From positions 186,001 through 250,000 of the forward strand of contig NZ_CP123388.1 of the NCBI RefSeq assembly GCF_040409955.1: a stretch of 64,000 nucleotides of DNA, written 5' to 3'. The notes beneath the pieces are model-generated. The model ran no database searches. It saw only the letters and a program-made list of their open reading frames with translations, and was not told the origin of the DNA. This DNA comes from Salipiger sp. H15 (lineage in GTDB: Bacteria; Pseudomonadota; Alphaproteobacteria; Rhodobacterales; Rhodobacteraceae). Position 1 is the first letter of the stretch; every line of letters begins with the position of its first letter. Both the position numbers and the translations under genes were made by a program. Below, piece after piece: positions 16,442 through 24,637 of the stretch.

Positions 16442-17650
16442 TCAGGTCAGGACCATCTTTGACCGGCCAGCAACCGCTTCCCGGACGGCCCGGTGCATTT
16501 CCCCGAGATGTCGGGACGCTGGCCGGTCCTGCCCGCCGAAGATCGCCGCATCCACGCTCGAAAGCAGCGTCTCCCGGACGTCCGGCGCGACACCGCAGAG
16601 GCGCAGCGCCAGAGCGGCCTCGCGCCTGTACTCCGTGAGCCTTCCCCGGCGCAGCAGGTAGCCGAGCCGGAGCAGCAGAAAACGGGTTCGGATCCCGGTC
16701 AGCAGCACGCGCCCCGGGTCGGCGCGAAGGCGCCCATTGCCCAGCGACACCGCCAATCCCGCCAGGCACGCGATCAGCCCCGTCGCCAGCGGCAGACCCG
16801 CCGGGCCAAGCCCGCTGGTCCAGCCGGATCTCGCGTTGTTCGCAAAGCTCGCGTAGCCGATCGGGGAAGCCGGGAGGATGGCCGTCGCAGAACGCCCGAG
16901 GGTGGTGTCGTAATAGGCGATGGTGGCCTCGGGAATGACGCCGGGCTCGCCGGTGACCGGCCGCAGTTTCCAGCGCCATTCGACCGTGGTGACCGGGCCC
17001 TCCGGCGTCACGTCCATGTTGACCTGCGCCGGCGGCGAGAAGGTGATGAGCCACGGCTCGCGCAGGGGCGGCTGCCGCGGCATCATCTCGGGCGTCGCCC
17101 CGAGGGCCCGCAGGATCACCCGCCGCTCGACCAGTTGCCCGTCCTCGAGCACGGCGGGGTCGGCGCTCCAGTGGTCCGAAACCTCCAGCGCCCGCACCGG
17201 CAGCCACGGCGCCTCCCCGGTGACCGGCCTCGGCCGCACCTCGATACCGACCGGGCGCGAGCGCAGGAGGCGCGTCGCCCGTCCCCCGCCGGGCACCACA
17301 AGTTCCAGCTGGTGCACGATGGCGGGGATCTCGAGCCGCCCCGACCGTTTCGGGTAGAAGGCGATCCGCCGCTCCATCACCCGCGCGGCGCGGCCGTCCA
17401 CGAGCTCTTGCCGCCAATGGTCCTGACCGAGCCGGATCCAGTCGAAATCGGTCATCCTGCGCAGCTTGAGCTCTTCGCGGGCGATGGTCTCGCGGTAGAC
17501 GCCCCGGATGGTCCCGAGGACCATCTCGCCCTCGAAGGCGGGCGTCTCGCGCGGGTCGAGCACGAGCTCGAGCGAGAGCGTCTCGTCCTGCGCGAACGCG
17601 GCGCCGGACAGCATCACGAGGCAGGCGATCAGCGACAGCAGCCTCACCAT
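16442..17650 (-). CDS. BatD-like membrane protein (oxygen tolerance family)
   Basis: A 402-residue protein with a signal peptide (MVRLLSLIACLVMLSGAAFAQ), a long beta-rich periplasmic part and a hydrophobic segment at about residues 290-310 (GLPLATGLIACLAGLAVSLG) before a basic cytoplasmic tail. This fits BatD proteins, last members of Bacteroides aerotolerance-type operons. ATG 17650 is chosen for the signal peptide; it overlaps the upstream stop by 7 bases. Bat proteins are linked to envelope stress or assembly of secreted or redox proteins by the MoxR ATPase system, but the molecular function of BatD is unknown. Confidence 0.78.
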   Translation of the reverse strand: MVRLLSLIACLVMLSGAAFAQDETLSLELVLDPRETPAFEGEMVLGTIRGVYRETIAREELKLRRMTDFDWIRLGQDHWRQELVDGRAARVMERRIAFYPKRSGRLEIPAIVHQLELVVPGGGRATRLLRSRPVGIEVRPRPVTGEAPWLPVRALEVSDHWSADPAVLEDGQLVERRVILRALGATPEMMPRQPPLREPWLITFSPPAQVNMDVTPEGPVTTVEWRWKLRPVTGEPGVIPEATIAYYDTTLGRSATAILPASPIGYASFANNARSGWTSGLGPAGLPLATGLIACLAGLAVSLGNGRLRADPGRVLLTGIRTRFLLLRLGYLLRRGRLTEYRREAALALRLCGVAPDVRETLLSSVDAAIFGGQDRPASRHLGEMHRAVREAVAGRSKMVLT

Positions 17651-18297
17651 CGCGATGCCTCCGCCGCCGCGGCCTCGCCGGTCTCGACCCGGCGCTCGAG
17701 TTCGGCGGCGAGCCGCGCCTTGAGATACTCGCCCGGCGCATCCGCCAGCGAGGCGATCCATTTCGCGCTCGCCGCGACGCTGCGGTCGCGGGTGACGCCG
17801 CGCTTGAGCGCATCGCGGTCGGTCACCCAGTCGAGCGTCCTGACCGGCGCCATGGGATCATCCGTGTCGAAGGTGTCGGCCTCGAACCCCCGCTCGGCGA
17901 GCAGCGCCTTGATCCGCCCGTGGCCCATCGCCTCGCCGACCACCGGATCGACGAGGGCGCTCACCACCTGCCGGTTGTGCTTGGCGTCGGCGTCGTAGCG
18001 GTCGGCGAAGAGCACGGCATCGAAATAGGCCACCGAGAGCTGGTAGCTGCCGCTGGCCGCCAGCGTCATGCCGCGGTTGTAGGTGGCACTGCGGCCGACC
18101 GCGGCAAAGGCGGTATCGGCCTCGTCATACCGCCCGGCAGAGTAGAGCGCCGCCCCCCGCGCGGCGTCATCGGTGAGCAGCGGCAGGGCGAGGCCGGGCG
18201 CCCCCAGCCGCCAGGCCACCTTGGCCCAGGCGTCCGGTCCGGCGGCGAGGGCGCAGAGTGCGGCGATTGCCAGCGTGACGAGCTCGCGCCGCGTCAT
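17644..18297 (-). CDS. TPR-like exported protein of the Bat operon (BatC/BatE position)
   Basis: A 217-residue protein with an N-terminal hydrophobic signal or anchor (LVTLAIAALCALAAGPDAWA) and a region that reads like tetratricopeptide repeats (DDAARGAALYSAGRYDEADTAFAAVGRSATYNRGMTLAASGSYQLSVAYFDAVL, about residues 42-95). In Bat operons the equivalent gene follows the two VWA proteins, as here (ATGA overlap with the upstream VWA gene). It is shorter than many BatB/C TPR proteins. Function beyond protein-protein interaction cannot be stated. Confidence 0.7.
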   Translation of the reverse strand: MTRRELVTLAIAALCALAAGPDAWAKVAWRLGAPGLALPLLTDDAARGAALYSAGRYDEADTAFAAVGRSATYNRGMTLAASGSYQLSVAYFDAVLFADRYDADAKHNRQVVSALVDPVVGEAMGHGRIKALLAERGFEADTFDTDDPMAPVRTLDWVTDRDALKRGVTRDRSVAASAKWIASLADAPGEYLKARLAAELERRVETGEAAAAEASRW

Positions 18298-19229
18298 GGC
18301 GCTTTCCTCCGCCGGAAGAGCGGCAGCATGGCGGCGAAGGCCAGCGCGACGAGAAGGCGCCCGTGATCCTCGAACAGCAGCGTCCGCCGCGCCGTCTCGG
18401 CAAGCCCCGCGCCGGTCCGGTCCTGCAGGAGCGCCTCGAGCGCCGCCGTGTCGCCCGCCTCCACCAGCCTGCCGCCGCCCACGGCCACGAGCGCGGCAAG
18501 CGCCGCCCGGTCCGGCGGCGGCGCCCCGTAGGGCGGCGCGCCTGGCGCCACGAAGACCGCCGACAGCCGGATGCCGTCTGCCGCCATGTCGCGGGCAATG
18601 GCCTGCGCCTCGGGCCCCACCGCGCCGCCGTCCGAGACCAGCACCACGTCGGGGCGCTCGGCCGCGGCGTCGCGCAGGGCGTCGCGGGCCATCGCAAGCG
18701 CCCGGTCAGGGCGGCTCCCGGCCACCGGCATCGTGCCGGCGTCGAGGACGGCGATGGCGCTCTGCAGGGGCTCGGGGTCCTCGACCGGGACGCTGACGAG
18801 GAAGCTCTCGGAGGCGAAGACGGCCAGCGCGACGGGCCGCGTGCCGTGCCGGTCGATCACCCGCGACACCGCCGCCTGCGCCGCGCCAAGGCTGCCGCCC
18901 TCGGTTATCGAGGGCGAGAGGTCGAGCAGGATCATCACCGCGTCGAGATTGCGGAAGGCGGGCGCGTCGGCGTTCCGCGTCGCCGGGCCTGCAAGGCCGA
19001 ACGACAGCAGCGCCGCGGCACCGCCGAGCCAGCGCGGCCGCGGATCGGGACGCGCCTCGATCACATGGCCGAGGCGGCGCAGCACGGCAAAGAGCTCGGC
19101 GTCGACGACCTGTCGCCACGCGCCCAAGCCATCGGCACGGCGCAGGGCCAGCACCGTCGCGAGCGCCAGCACCGGCAGGGCGGCCAGCCACCACGGGCGC
19201 ATGAGGACGAGGGGGCCAAGCTCGATCAT
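18294..19229 (-). CDS. VWA-domain membrane protein, BatB-like
   Basis: A 311-residue protein with an N-terminal membrane segment, a second hydrophobic segment at about 65-82, a von Willebrand factor A domain and a C-terminal segment (LLVALAFAAMLPLFRRRK). The metal-ion-dependent adhesion site motif is DLSPS (Asp103, Ser105, Ser107). It overlaps its neighbours by ATGA on both sides. With the adjacent BatA-like VWA protein it probably forms a membrane complex acted on by the MoxR ATPase encoded at the operon head. Confidence 0.85.
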   Translation of the reverse strand: MIELGPLVLMRPWWLAALPVLALATVLALRRADGLGAWRQVVDAELFAVLRRLGHVIEARPDPRPRWLGGAAALLSFGLAGPATRNADAPAFRNLDAVMILLDLSPSITEGGSLGAAQAAVSRVIDRHGTRPVALAVFASESFLVSVPVEDPEPLQSAIAVLDAGTMPVAGSRPDRALAMARDALRDAAAERPDVVLVSDGGAVGPEAQAIARDMAADGIRLSAVFVAPGAPPYGAPPPDRAALAALVAVGGGRLVEAGDTAALEALLQDRTGAGLAETARRTLLFEDHGRLLVALAFAAMLPLFRRRKAP

Positions 19230-20182
19230 GCCGCCTCCCGCCCGGTGAGATACAGGGCGATCGCGAGCAGGACCAGCGCCGCCGCCGCGGGCCAGACCCA
19301 GAGCTCGCGCCAGCCGCGGATCGGCGGCGCCTTGGCCGGGCTCGGCTCGAGCGTGTCGATCGCCTCGGTCACCGCGCGCAGGTCATCGGTCGTCCGGACC
19401 CGGAACATCGTGCCGCCCGACAGCTGCGCGATGTCGCGCAGCGTCGCCGTGTCGACCGCGTCGCGCGTGCCGGGCGCGGTCTCGAGATCCTGAGGCCCCA
19501 GCGCGATGGTGTGGATGCGGATGCCGAGATCCTTCGCGACCTCCGCCGTCGCGACCGGATCGACGGCGCCGGAGGTGTCCTGCCCGTCCGAGAGCAGGAT
19601 CACCACCCGGCTTTTCGCGTCGCGCTCGCGCAGCCGCTTGATCGCCAGCCCCAGCCCGTCGGCGATGGCGGTGGCCTTGCCCGAGACCCCGATCCGCGTG
19701 GTGCCGATGACCTGCGCGACCGCCGCCACGTCCTGCGTCGGTGCGGCGGCGACATAGGCGCGGTCGCCGAAGACGACGAGGCCGACGCGATCCCCCGCCC
19801 TGCCCTCGACGAAGCGCGCGGCGACCGACTGCACCGCCGCCAGCCGCGAGACCTGCCGGCCGTCGAGCGAGAAATCCTCGCGCTCCATCGAGCCCGAGAG
19901 GTCGAGCACCAGCACGATGTCGCGGGCCGAGTCCGAGAGGATGTCGAAGACCTGCTCGACGCGCGGGCCCGAGAGCGCCATGACGACAAGCACCCAGGCA
20001 AGGCCGGGCAGGACCAGCCTCGCGTGGCGCGCTGCCGAGGTTGCGCGCGCCGGCCGCGCCGCCTCGGCCGGCGCCGGCGGCAGCGCGAGCGCCCCCGGGG
20101 CATGGCGCTCGGGCGGCGCGAGCCAGAGGAGCAGCAGCGGCAGGGGCAGCAGCAGGGCTGCGAGGGGGAAGGCGAAGCTCAT
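19226..20182 (-). CDS. VWA-domain membrane protein, BatA-like
   Basis: A 318-residue protein with an N-terminal hydrophobic segment (ALLLPLPLLLLWLAP), a second at about 55-71, a von Willebrand A domain with perfect MIDAS DLSGS (Asp94, Ser96, Ser98) plus the downstream LLSDGQDTSG, and a C-terminal membrane segment (ELWVWPAAAALVLLAIALYL). This is the classic BatA layout. ATGA overlaps link it to the genes on both sides. Confidence 0.88.
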   Translation of the reverse strand: MSFAFPLAALLLPLPLLLLWLAPPERHAPGALALPPAPAEAARPARATSAARHARLVLPGLAWVLVVMALSGPRVEQVFDILSDSARDIVLVLDLSGSMEREDFSLDGRQVSRLAAVQSVAARFVEGRAGDRVGLVVFGDRAYVAAAPTQDVAAVAQVIGTTRIGVSGKATAIADGLGLAIKRLRERDAKSRVVILLSDGQDTSGAVDPVATAEVAKDLGIRIHTIALGPQDLETAPGTRDAVDTATLRDIAQLSGGTMFRVRTTDDLRAVTEAIDTLEPSPAKAPPIRGWRELWVWPAAAALVLLAIALYLTGREAA

Positions 20183-20550
20183 GCGCGTGGCCCCGCTTCC
20201 CGCGCCGCGAGCACGGCGCGTTCGGCAATGGCGGGGTCGAACTCGGCGCCCGGGTCATAGAGCGCCTCCGACAGGCCCGCGGGGGGCGGCAGCTCCATGC
20301 GCGCGAGGATCGCGGCCAGCCCCAGCAGCCGCTCGTGACGCCCTAGCCCCGCGAGCGCGGCGATCTCGGCCTTCACATCGCCCCGGGGCGCCACGCGCGG
20401 GCGGACGAACACCCGCAGGAGCCTCGCCAGGAGCAGCCCCGCGACAAGGCCGAGCGAGATCGCGCAGAGCGCGTCCTGCAGGCCGAACCGCGCGAATTCC
20501 GCGGGCACCCGTATCGGCGCGAGCTGCGAGACGAGTTCCTCGGGGCTCAT
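20179..20550 (-). CDS. small DUF4381-type membrane protein of MoxR/Bat operon
   Basis: A 123-residue protein with one hydrophobic segment (DALCAISLGLVAGLLLARLLRVFV, about residues 26-49) and a cytoplasmic helical tail (DVKAEIAALAGLGRHERLLGLAAILARMEL). It occupies the slot between the DUF58 and BatA genes where DUF4381 proteins are usually found. Start and stop both overlap neighbours by ATGA. Function unknown; probably a structural partner of the VWA complex. Confidence 0.75.
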   Translation of the reverse strand: MSPEELVSQLAPIRVPAEFARFGLQDALCAISLGLVAGLLLARLLRVFVRPRVAPRGDVKAEIAALAGLGRHERLLGLAAILARMELPPPAGLSEALYDPGAEFDPAIAERAVLAAREAGPRA

Positions 20551-21383
20551 GCGGCGGCTCCTTCGGCGGCATCGACGACACGGGTGCGGATGGCGAGCTC
20601 TTCGAGCAGGTCCGGCGCGCGCCACGGCGCGAAGCGCGCGCCGAGGATGCGCTCGCCGATGCGGACGGAGAAGATGCCTCGCGGCGGATCGCGGTGCAGC
20701 GCGTCCCGGATCAGCAGGACCTCGAGCCGGCATTTCTGCATCAGCGCTGCGGCGGCAATGGCGAAATCCGCGCCGGGCAGGTCCATCCCCGTCGCCAGCA
20801 CCACCGACGCGCCGGGGCGCGCCATCGCGGTCGCGCGCAAGATCGCGGCGCTGAGCGGCTCGCTCCCCTGCCCCGGCGTTTCCAGCGCCGCGGCGTGGCC
20901 CTGCACCAGCGCGCCCGCCACATCGAGCATCGCCTGCTCGCGCGGTCTCGGCACCAGCGCCTCGGCGCCGCCGTCGCGCAGGACAAGCAGACCGACCCGG
21001 CTCCCCGCCGCGACCGCCCGCCAGCCGACACGCGCCAGTTCCTCCGCCGCCGCGACCGAGCGCAGCCGGCCGCGCGTGCCCCAGAGCATCGGATGCCGGA
21101 AATCCGCCAGCAGCAGCACGGTCTGCTCCAACTCCTCGTGCCGCCGCCGAAGCTGCGCGCGGCCGCTCCGGGCGCTCGCCGCGGCGTCGATGTGGCGCGG
21201 GTCGTCGCCGTGCTGGAAGGGGCGCAGGTCGAAGATGTCGCCGCCCCGGCCCTGCCGCCTGCCCGAGCGGTGCCCGGTCTCGCTGCGGCTCTCGCCCACA
21301 ACCATCCCCGCCCCGGCCTCCTCGCGGAGCGCGATCAGCCGCTCGAGCGTGACCTCGGCCCCGGGAACGCTCCGCCCGGTCAC
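20547..21383 (-). CDS. DUF58 domain-containing protein
   Basis: A 278-residue protein starting at GTG 21383, preceded by GAGG and overlapping the MoxR stop as GTGA; in-frame codons further upstream lie inside the MoxR gene. The DUF58 hallmark is GDIFDLRPFQHGDDPRHIDAAASARSGRAQLRRRHEELEQTVLLLAD. DUF58 proteins are VWA-like and nearly always coupled with MoxR AAA ATPases. Cytoplasmic, probably bridging MoxR to the membrane Bat proteins. Confidence 0.88.
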   Translation of the reverse strand: MTGRSVPGAEVTLERLIALREEAGAGMVVGESRSETGHRSGRRQGRGGDIFDLRPFQHGDDPRHIDAAASARSGRAQLRRRHEELEQTVLLLADFRHPMLWGTRGRLRSVAAAEELARVGWRAVAAGSRVGLLVLRDGGAEALVPRPREQAMLDVAGALVQGHAAALETPGQGSEPLSAAILRATAMARPGASVVLATGMDLPGADFAIAAAALMQKCRLEVLLIRDALHRDPPRGIFSVRIGERILGARFAPWRAPDLLEELAIRTRVVDAAEGAAA

Positions 21384-22357
21384 AGCGGCCTCACCCTCGC
21401 GACGATCTCGGCAAGCAGGCTGCGCGACGTGTCGCCCTCGGCCAGCGCCCGCCATGTCGGGGTCATCCGGTGCGCCAGCACGTCCGGCACCAGCACCTCG
21501 ACATCTTCGGGGATCGCGAAATCGCGGCCATGCAGGTAGGCCCGCGCCCGCGCCGAGGCCGCCAGCGCCAGCGTGCCGCGCGGCGACACCGGCTGGCGGA
21601 TGCGGGAGGTCACCGACAGGCCCGGCGCCTCGCGCCGCGTCGCCAGCACCAGCGCCACGATGTAATTTCTCAGCGCCGCGGACAGGTGCACGTCCAGCAC
21701 CTCGCGCGACATCCGCATCAGATCGTCGCGCGAGACCTTCTCCTGCACCCTCTCCGTCTCGCCGCGGCTCTCGCCGTCGACCAGATCGAGAATGGCCAGC
21801 TCCGCCGCCTCGTCCGGCAGGTCCAGCACCACGTGCATCAGGAACCGGTCAAGCTGCGCCTCGGGCAAGGGAAAGGTACCCTCATGCTCCAGCGAGTTCT
21901 GCGTCGCGATCACCATGAAGGGCGTCGGCAGTTCAAAGGTCTTGCCCGCCGCGGTGACCTGCGCCTCGGCCATCGCCTCGAGCAGCGCCGACTGCACCTT
22001 CGGCGGGGCGCGGTTGATCTCGTCCACGAGGACCAGCCCGTTGAACACCGGGCCGCGCAGGAACTCCATCCGGCCCTCCTCCTGCCGGAAGACCTGCATC
22101 CCGGTGATGTCCGAGGGCATGAGGTCGGGCGTGCACTGCACCCGGCCGAGGCTGACCTCCATCGCCTCCGCCAGCCGCCGCACCGCCCGCGTCTTGGCGA
22201 TCCCTGGCGCGCCCTCGACCAGCACGTGCCCGCCGGAGAGCAGCGCGATCACCATCCGCTCCACGAGGTCGCGGCGCCCGACGAGGCCCCGCGCCACGTG
22301 GTCGATCAGGCGCCGCGCCGCGCCCGCACCCGACAATCCCAGAACAACATCCTCCAT
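21380..22357 (-). CDS. MoxR-family AAA+ ATPase
   Basis: A 325-residue AAA+ ATPase, first gene of the Bat operon. Walker A is GAPGIAKTRAV (residues about 43-53), Walker B is LVLVDEINRAPPKVQSALLEAM and the sensor region is FMVIATQNSLEHEGTFPLPEAQLDRFL. The C-terminal lid includes SVTSRIRQPVSPRGTLAL. ATG 22357 has GGGAGGA upstream. MoxR ATPases act as chaperone-like remodellers for metalloprotein maturation or envelope stress systems. Order moxR-DUF58-DUF4381-batA-batB-TPR-batD is standard and every junction overlaps. Confidence 0.93.
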   Translation of the reverse strand: MEDVVLGLSGAGAARRLIDHVARGLVGRRDLVERMVIALLSGGHVLVEGAPGIAKTRAVRRLAEAMEVSLGRVQCTPDLMPSDITGMQVFRQEEGRMEFLRGPVFNGLVLVDEINRAPPKVQSALLEAMAEAQVTAAGKTFELPTPFMVIATQNSLEHEGTFPLPEAQLDRFLMHVVLDLPDEAAELAILDLVDGESRGETERVQEKVSRDDLMRMSREVLDVHLSAALRNYIVALVLATRREAPGLSVTSRIRQPVSPRGTLALAASARARAYLHGRDFAIPEDVEVLVPDVLAHRMTPTWRALAEGDTSRSLLAEIVARVRPL

Positions 22358-22438
22358 CCCGCGTCCTCCCTTCGCCGCCCCGAGTGAGCACGCCAAACCC
22401 CCATTTTCATAGCCCCTTTTGCCGATCGCGGCGCAGGG

Positions 22439-22476
22439 CGGGCAAATTGCCCGCGACAAACGGCCCGAATTGCCCG
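22439..22476. promoter_or_regulatory. palindrome plus repeated half-site between moxR and sensor kinase
   Basis: CGGGCAAATTGCCCG (22439-22453) has perfect 7-base arms around one A. Its right half AATTGCCCG recurs exactly at 22468-22476, 23 bases further on. Both lie in the 174-base gap between the leftward moxR operon and the rightward kinase gene. Candidate binding sites for the adjacent response regulator; assignment by position only. Confidence 0.5.
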
Positions 22477-22531
22477 ATCCTCGCGAGAGGGGTCCGGCAC
22501 TCCGGGCCAACGGTCTGAAAGGCACTCCGGC

Positions 22532-23866
22532 ATGAGCCTGCGTTCGGGATTGATAGGGATGCTCTGGCTGGTGACGCTGCTGGCGGGGCTCGCCACGCTG
22601 GGCTGGACCGCGGCCGAGGCCTATCACGCCGCCGGGCACGACATGCGCACCACGCTCGCCCGCGCCGGCATGGTGCTCGAGCGCAACTACCACATGGAGC
22701 CGCGCGCCGGCGATCCGCACTATGCCGAGTGGACCTCGATCAAGCTGCTCGCCGTGATGGCGCCCGGCACCTGCATCGAGTTCCAGCAGGGCACCATTTC
22801 GCCGCGCCGCCTCTGCGCCGGCTGGCAGGTCTTCGGGCCGATCCCGCCCAAGGCTTACCGCGACCTCGCGAAGCGTTTCTTCACCGTGCCGGAGCCGGTC
22901 AGCCGCGAGGGCTCGGCCTCGCAGAACGGCGCCTTCACCATCACCGCCTCCTTCGATCCGCTGGCGGTGGCGACGCTCTCGTGGCAGCGGGTGTGCCTCG
23001 CGGTCTGGCAGACGCTGGCCATGGCCGCGGGTGTCCTCGCGCTCGGCACGCTGGCGGTGGTCTGGCGGCTCGGGCCGGTGGCGCGGATCGTGCGGGGGCT
23101 CGACCACCTTGCGGCGGGTGATCTCGGCATGCAGATCGCGCCCGGTGGCGCGAAGGAGTTCCGGCAGATCGCCGCCGCGCTCAACCAGCTGTCCGGCACG
23201 CTGCGGGCGGGCGCCGAGCGGCAGCGCGCGCTGACCCGCAAGCTGCTCGAGGTAGAGGACCGGGAACGCCGCCAGCTGGCGCGTGACCTGCACGACGAGT
23301 TCGGCCAGACCCTGACCGCGACCAATGCCCTTGCCGCCTCGATTGCCATCGCCGCGGCGGACCGACCGGACGTGGTGCGCGACGCCCGCAGCATCGGCAC
23401 CAACATCCGCAGCATGATGGAATGCCTGCGCGGCGCCTTCGCCCGGCTGCGGCCGCCGGATCTCGAGGAGATCGGCCTCTTTGCCAGCCTGCGCACCATG
23501 CTGGCGGGCTGGGAGCGGGAGCGCGGCGTGAAGATGGAGCTGAAGATCGACGTGCCCGAGGACCGGGTGCCCGACGCGGTGGCGCTCGATCTCTACCGGA
23601 TCGTGCAGGAATGCGTCACCAACGCCATGCGCCACGGCGCGCCCGCAACCGTCAGCGTCGAGCTTACCGGCGAGCGGGGCGCGCTGGTCCTGATCGTGCA
23701 GGACGACGGCGGCGGGCTCAGCGGCGAGGCACGGGGCGGGCACGGCATTCTCGGCATCCGCGAGCGCATCGAGGCGCAGAGCGGCGCGCTCGACATCCGC
23801 GACACCGGCCGCGGCGTGCGGGTCGCGGTCTCGATCCCCATTCCGGCATGGGCGGACGCGGCGTGA
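22532..23866 (+). CDS. sensor histidine kinase, HisKA_3/NarL-UhpB type
   Basis: A 444-residue membrane kinase. A first membrane segment (residues about 5-25) and a second (about 157-178) enclose a periplasmic sensor of about 130 residues. A HAMP-like linker follows (GPVARIVRGLDHLAAGDLGMQI). The phosphorylated histidine is His254 in RQLARDLHDEFGQTL, the HisKA_3 pattern. The ATPase domain shows ECVTNAMRHG and DDGGGL, then GHGILGIRERIEAQSG. Its stop overlaps the response regulator start (GTGA). The divergent MoxR/Bat operon is a plausible target; the signal sensed is unknown. Confidence 0.92.
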   Translation: MSLRSGLIGMLWLVTLLAGLATLGWTAAEAYHAAGHDMRTTLARAGMVLERNYHMEPRAGDPHYAEWTSIKLLAVMAPGTCIEFQQGTISPRRLCAGWQVFGPIPPKAYRDLAKRFFTVPEPVSREGSASQNGAFTITASFDPLAVATLSWQRVCLAVWQTLAMAAGVLALGTLAVVWRLGPVARIVRGLDHLAAGDLGMQIAPGGAKEFRQIAAALNQLSGTLRAGAERQRALTRKLLEVEDRERRQLARDLHDEFGQTLTATNALAASIAIAAADRPDVVRDARSIGTNIRSMMECLRGAFARLRPPDLEEIGLFASLRTMLAGWERERGVKMELKIDVPEDRVPDAVALDLYRIVQECVTNAMRHGAPATVSVELTGERGALVLIVQDDGGGLSGEARGGHGILGIRERIEAQSGALDIRDTGRGVRVAVSIPIPAWADAA

Positions 23867-24534
23867 GGAAGATCAGCCTGATGATCGTCGACGACCACCC
23901 GGTGGTGCGCGAGGGCTACCGGCGGCTCATCGAGCTGCAGCCCGACATGACCATCGTCGCCGAGGCCGAGGACGCGCGCGGCGCCTACGTGCGCTACCGC
24001 GAGACCGCGCCCGACGCCGTCATCATGGACGTGACCCTGCCCGGCGCGACCGGGATCGAGGCGCTCCGGCACATCCGCCAGTACAACCCCGATGCACGCG
24101 TCGTCGTCTTCACCATGCACCAGGGCGCCGCCTTTGCCCTGAAGGCCATCGAGGCCGGCGCTACCGGCTATGTCACGAAAAGCAGCGACCCCGAGGAACT
24201 GATCGCCGCCATCCGCGGCGCGATCGCCGGGCGCAGCATCATCTCTCCCGACCTGATGCGGGCGATCGCCCAGGACCGGATCATGGGCAATGAGACCCGG
24301 CTGCGCGACCTCTCGGTGCGGCAGACCGAGATCCTCCGCCTCATCGCGCGCGGCTGGACCGCCGAGCGCATCGCCGACGATCTCGCCATCAGCCGCAAGA
24401 CGGTCCAGAACAACCACTACCAGATCAAGAGCATCCTCGACCTCGACACCGACGCGAAGCTGGTCTGGTTCGCCCTCGAGGCCGGGCTGGTCGGCGAGCA
24501 GGACGGCGCGGGGCATCCGGCGGGACCGGCGTAG
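23863..24534 (+). CDS. LuxR/NarL-family response regulator
   Basis: A 223-residue regulator from GTG 23863, which overlaps the kinase stop (GTGA); an in-frame ATG at 23848 would add five residues. The receiver domain has the acidic pair Asp10-Asp11 and the phospho-acceptor Asp56 (VIMDVTLPG), with Lys in GYVTKSS. The C-terminal LuxR-type helix-turn-helix is LSVRQTEILRLIARGWTAERIADDLAISRKTVQNNHYQIKSIL. It is the cognate partner of the adjacent kinase and likely binds in the gap toward moxR. Confidence 0.92.
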   Translation: MRKISLMIVDDHPVVREGYRRLIELQPDMTIVAEAEDARGAYVRYRETAPDAVIMDVTLPGATGIEALRHIRQYNPDARVVVFTMHQGAAFALKAIEAGATGYVTKSSDPEELIAAIRGAIAGRSIISPDLMRAIAQDRIMGNETRLRDLSVRQTEILRLIARGWTAERIADDLAISRKTVQNNHYQIKSILDLDTDAKLVWFALEAGLVGEQDGAGHPAGPA

Positions 24535-24637
24535 GGAACCCGCTCAGAGACCGGCAATGTCCGGCACCCGCCCGAGGGGAAAGCGTGCAAGGGGTCCCCG
24601 CCTTTAGGGCCGGACGGGAACCCACGCATTGCCCGGC

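Noticed and set aside
23848..23862. ATG 15 bases upstream of the response regulator GTG
   Set aside because: Possible, but it has no ribosome binding site and the GTGA overlap with the kinase stop is the pattern used throughout the window; kept as an alternative only.
24535..24637. Small hairpins between the response regulator and heme receptor genes
   Set aside because: Only 4-5 base stems in a GC-rich gap; not distinguishable from chance.
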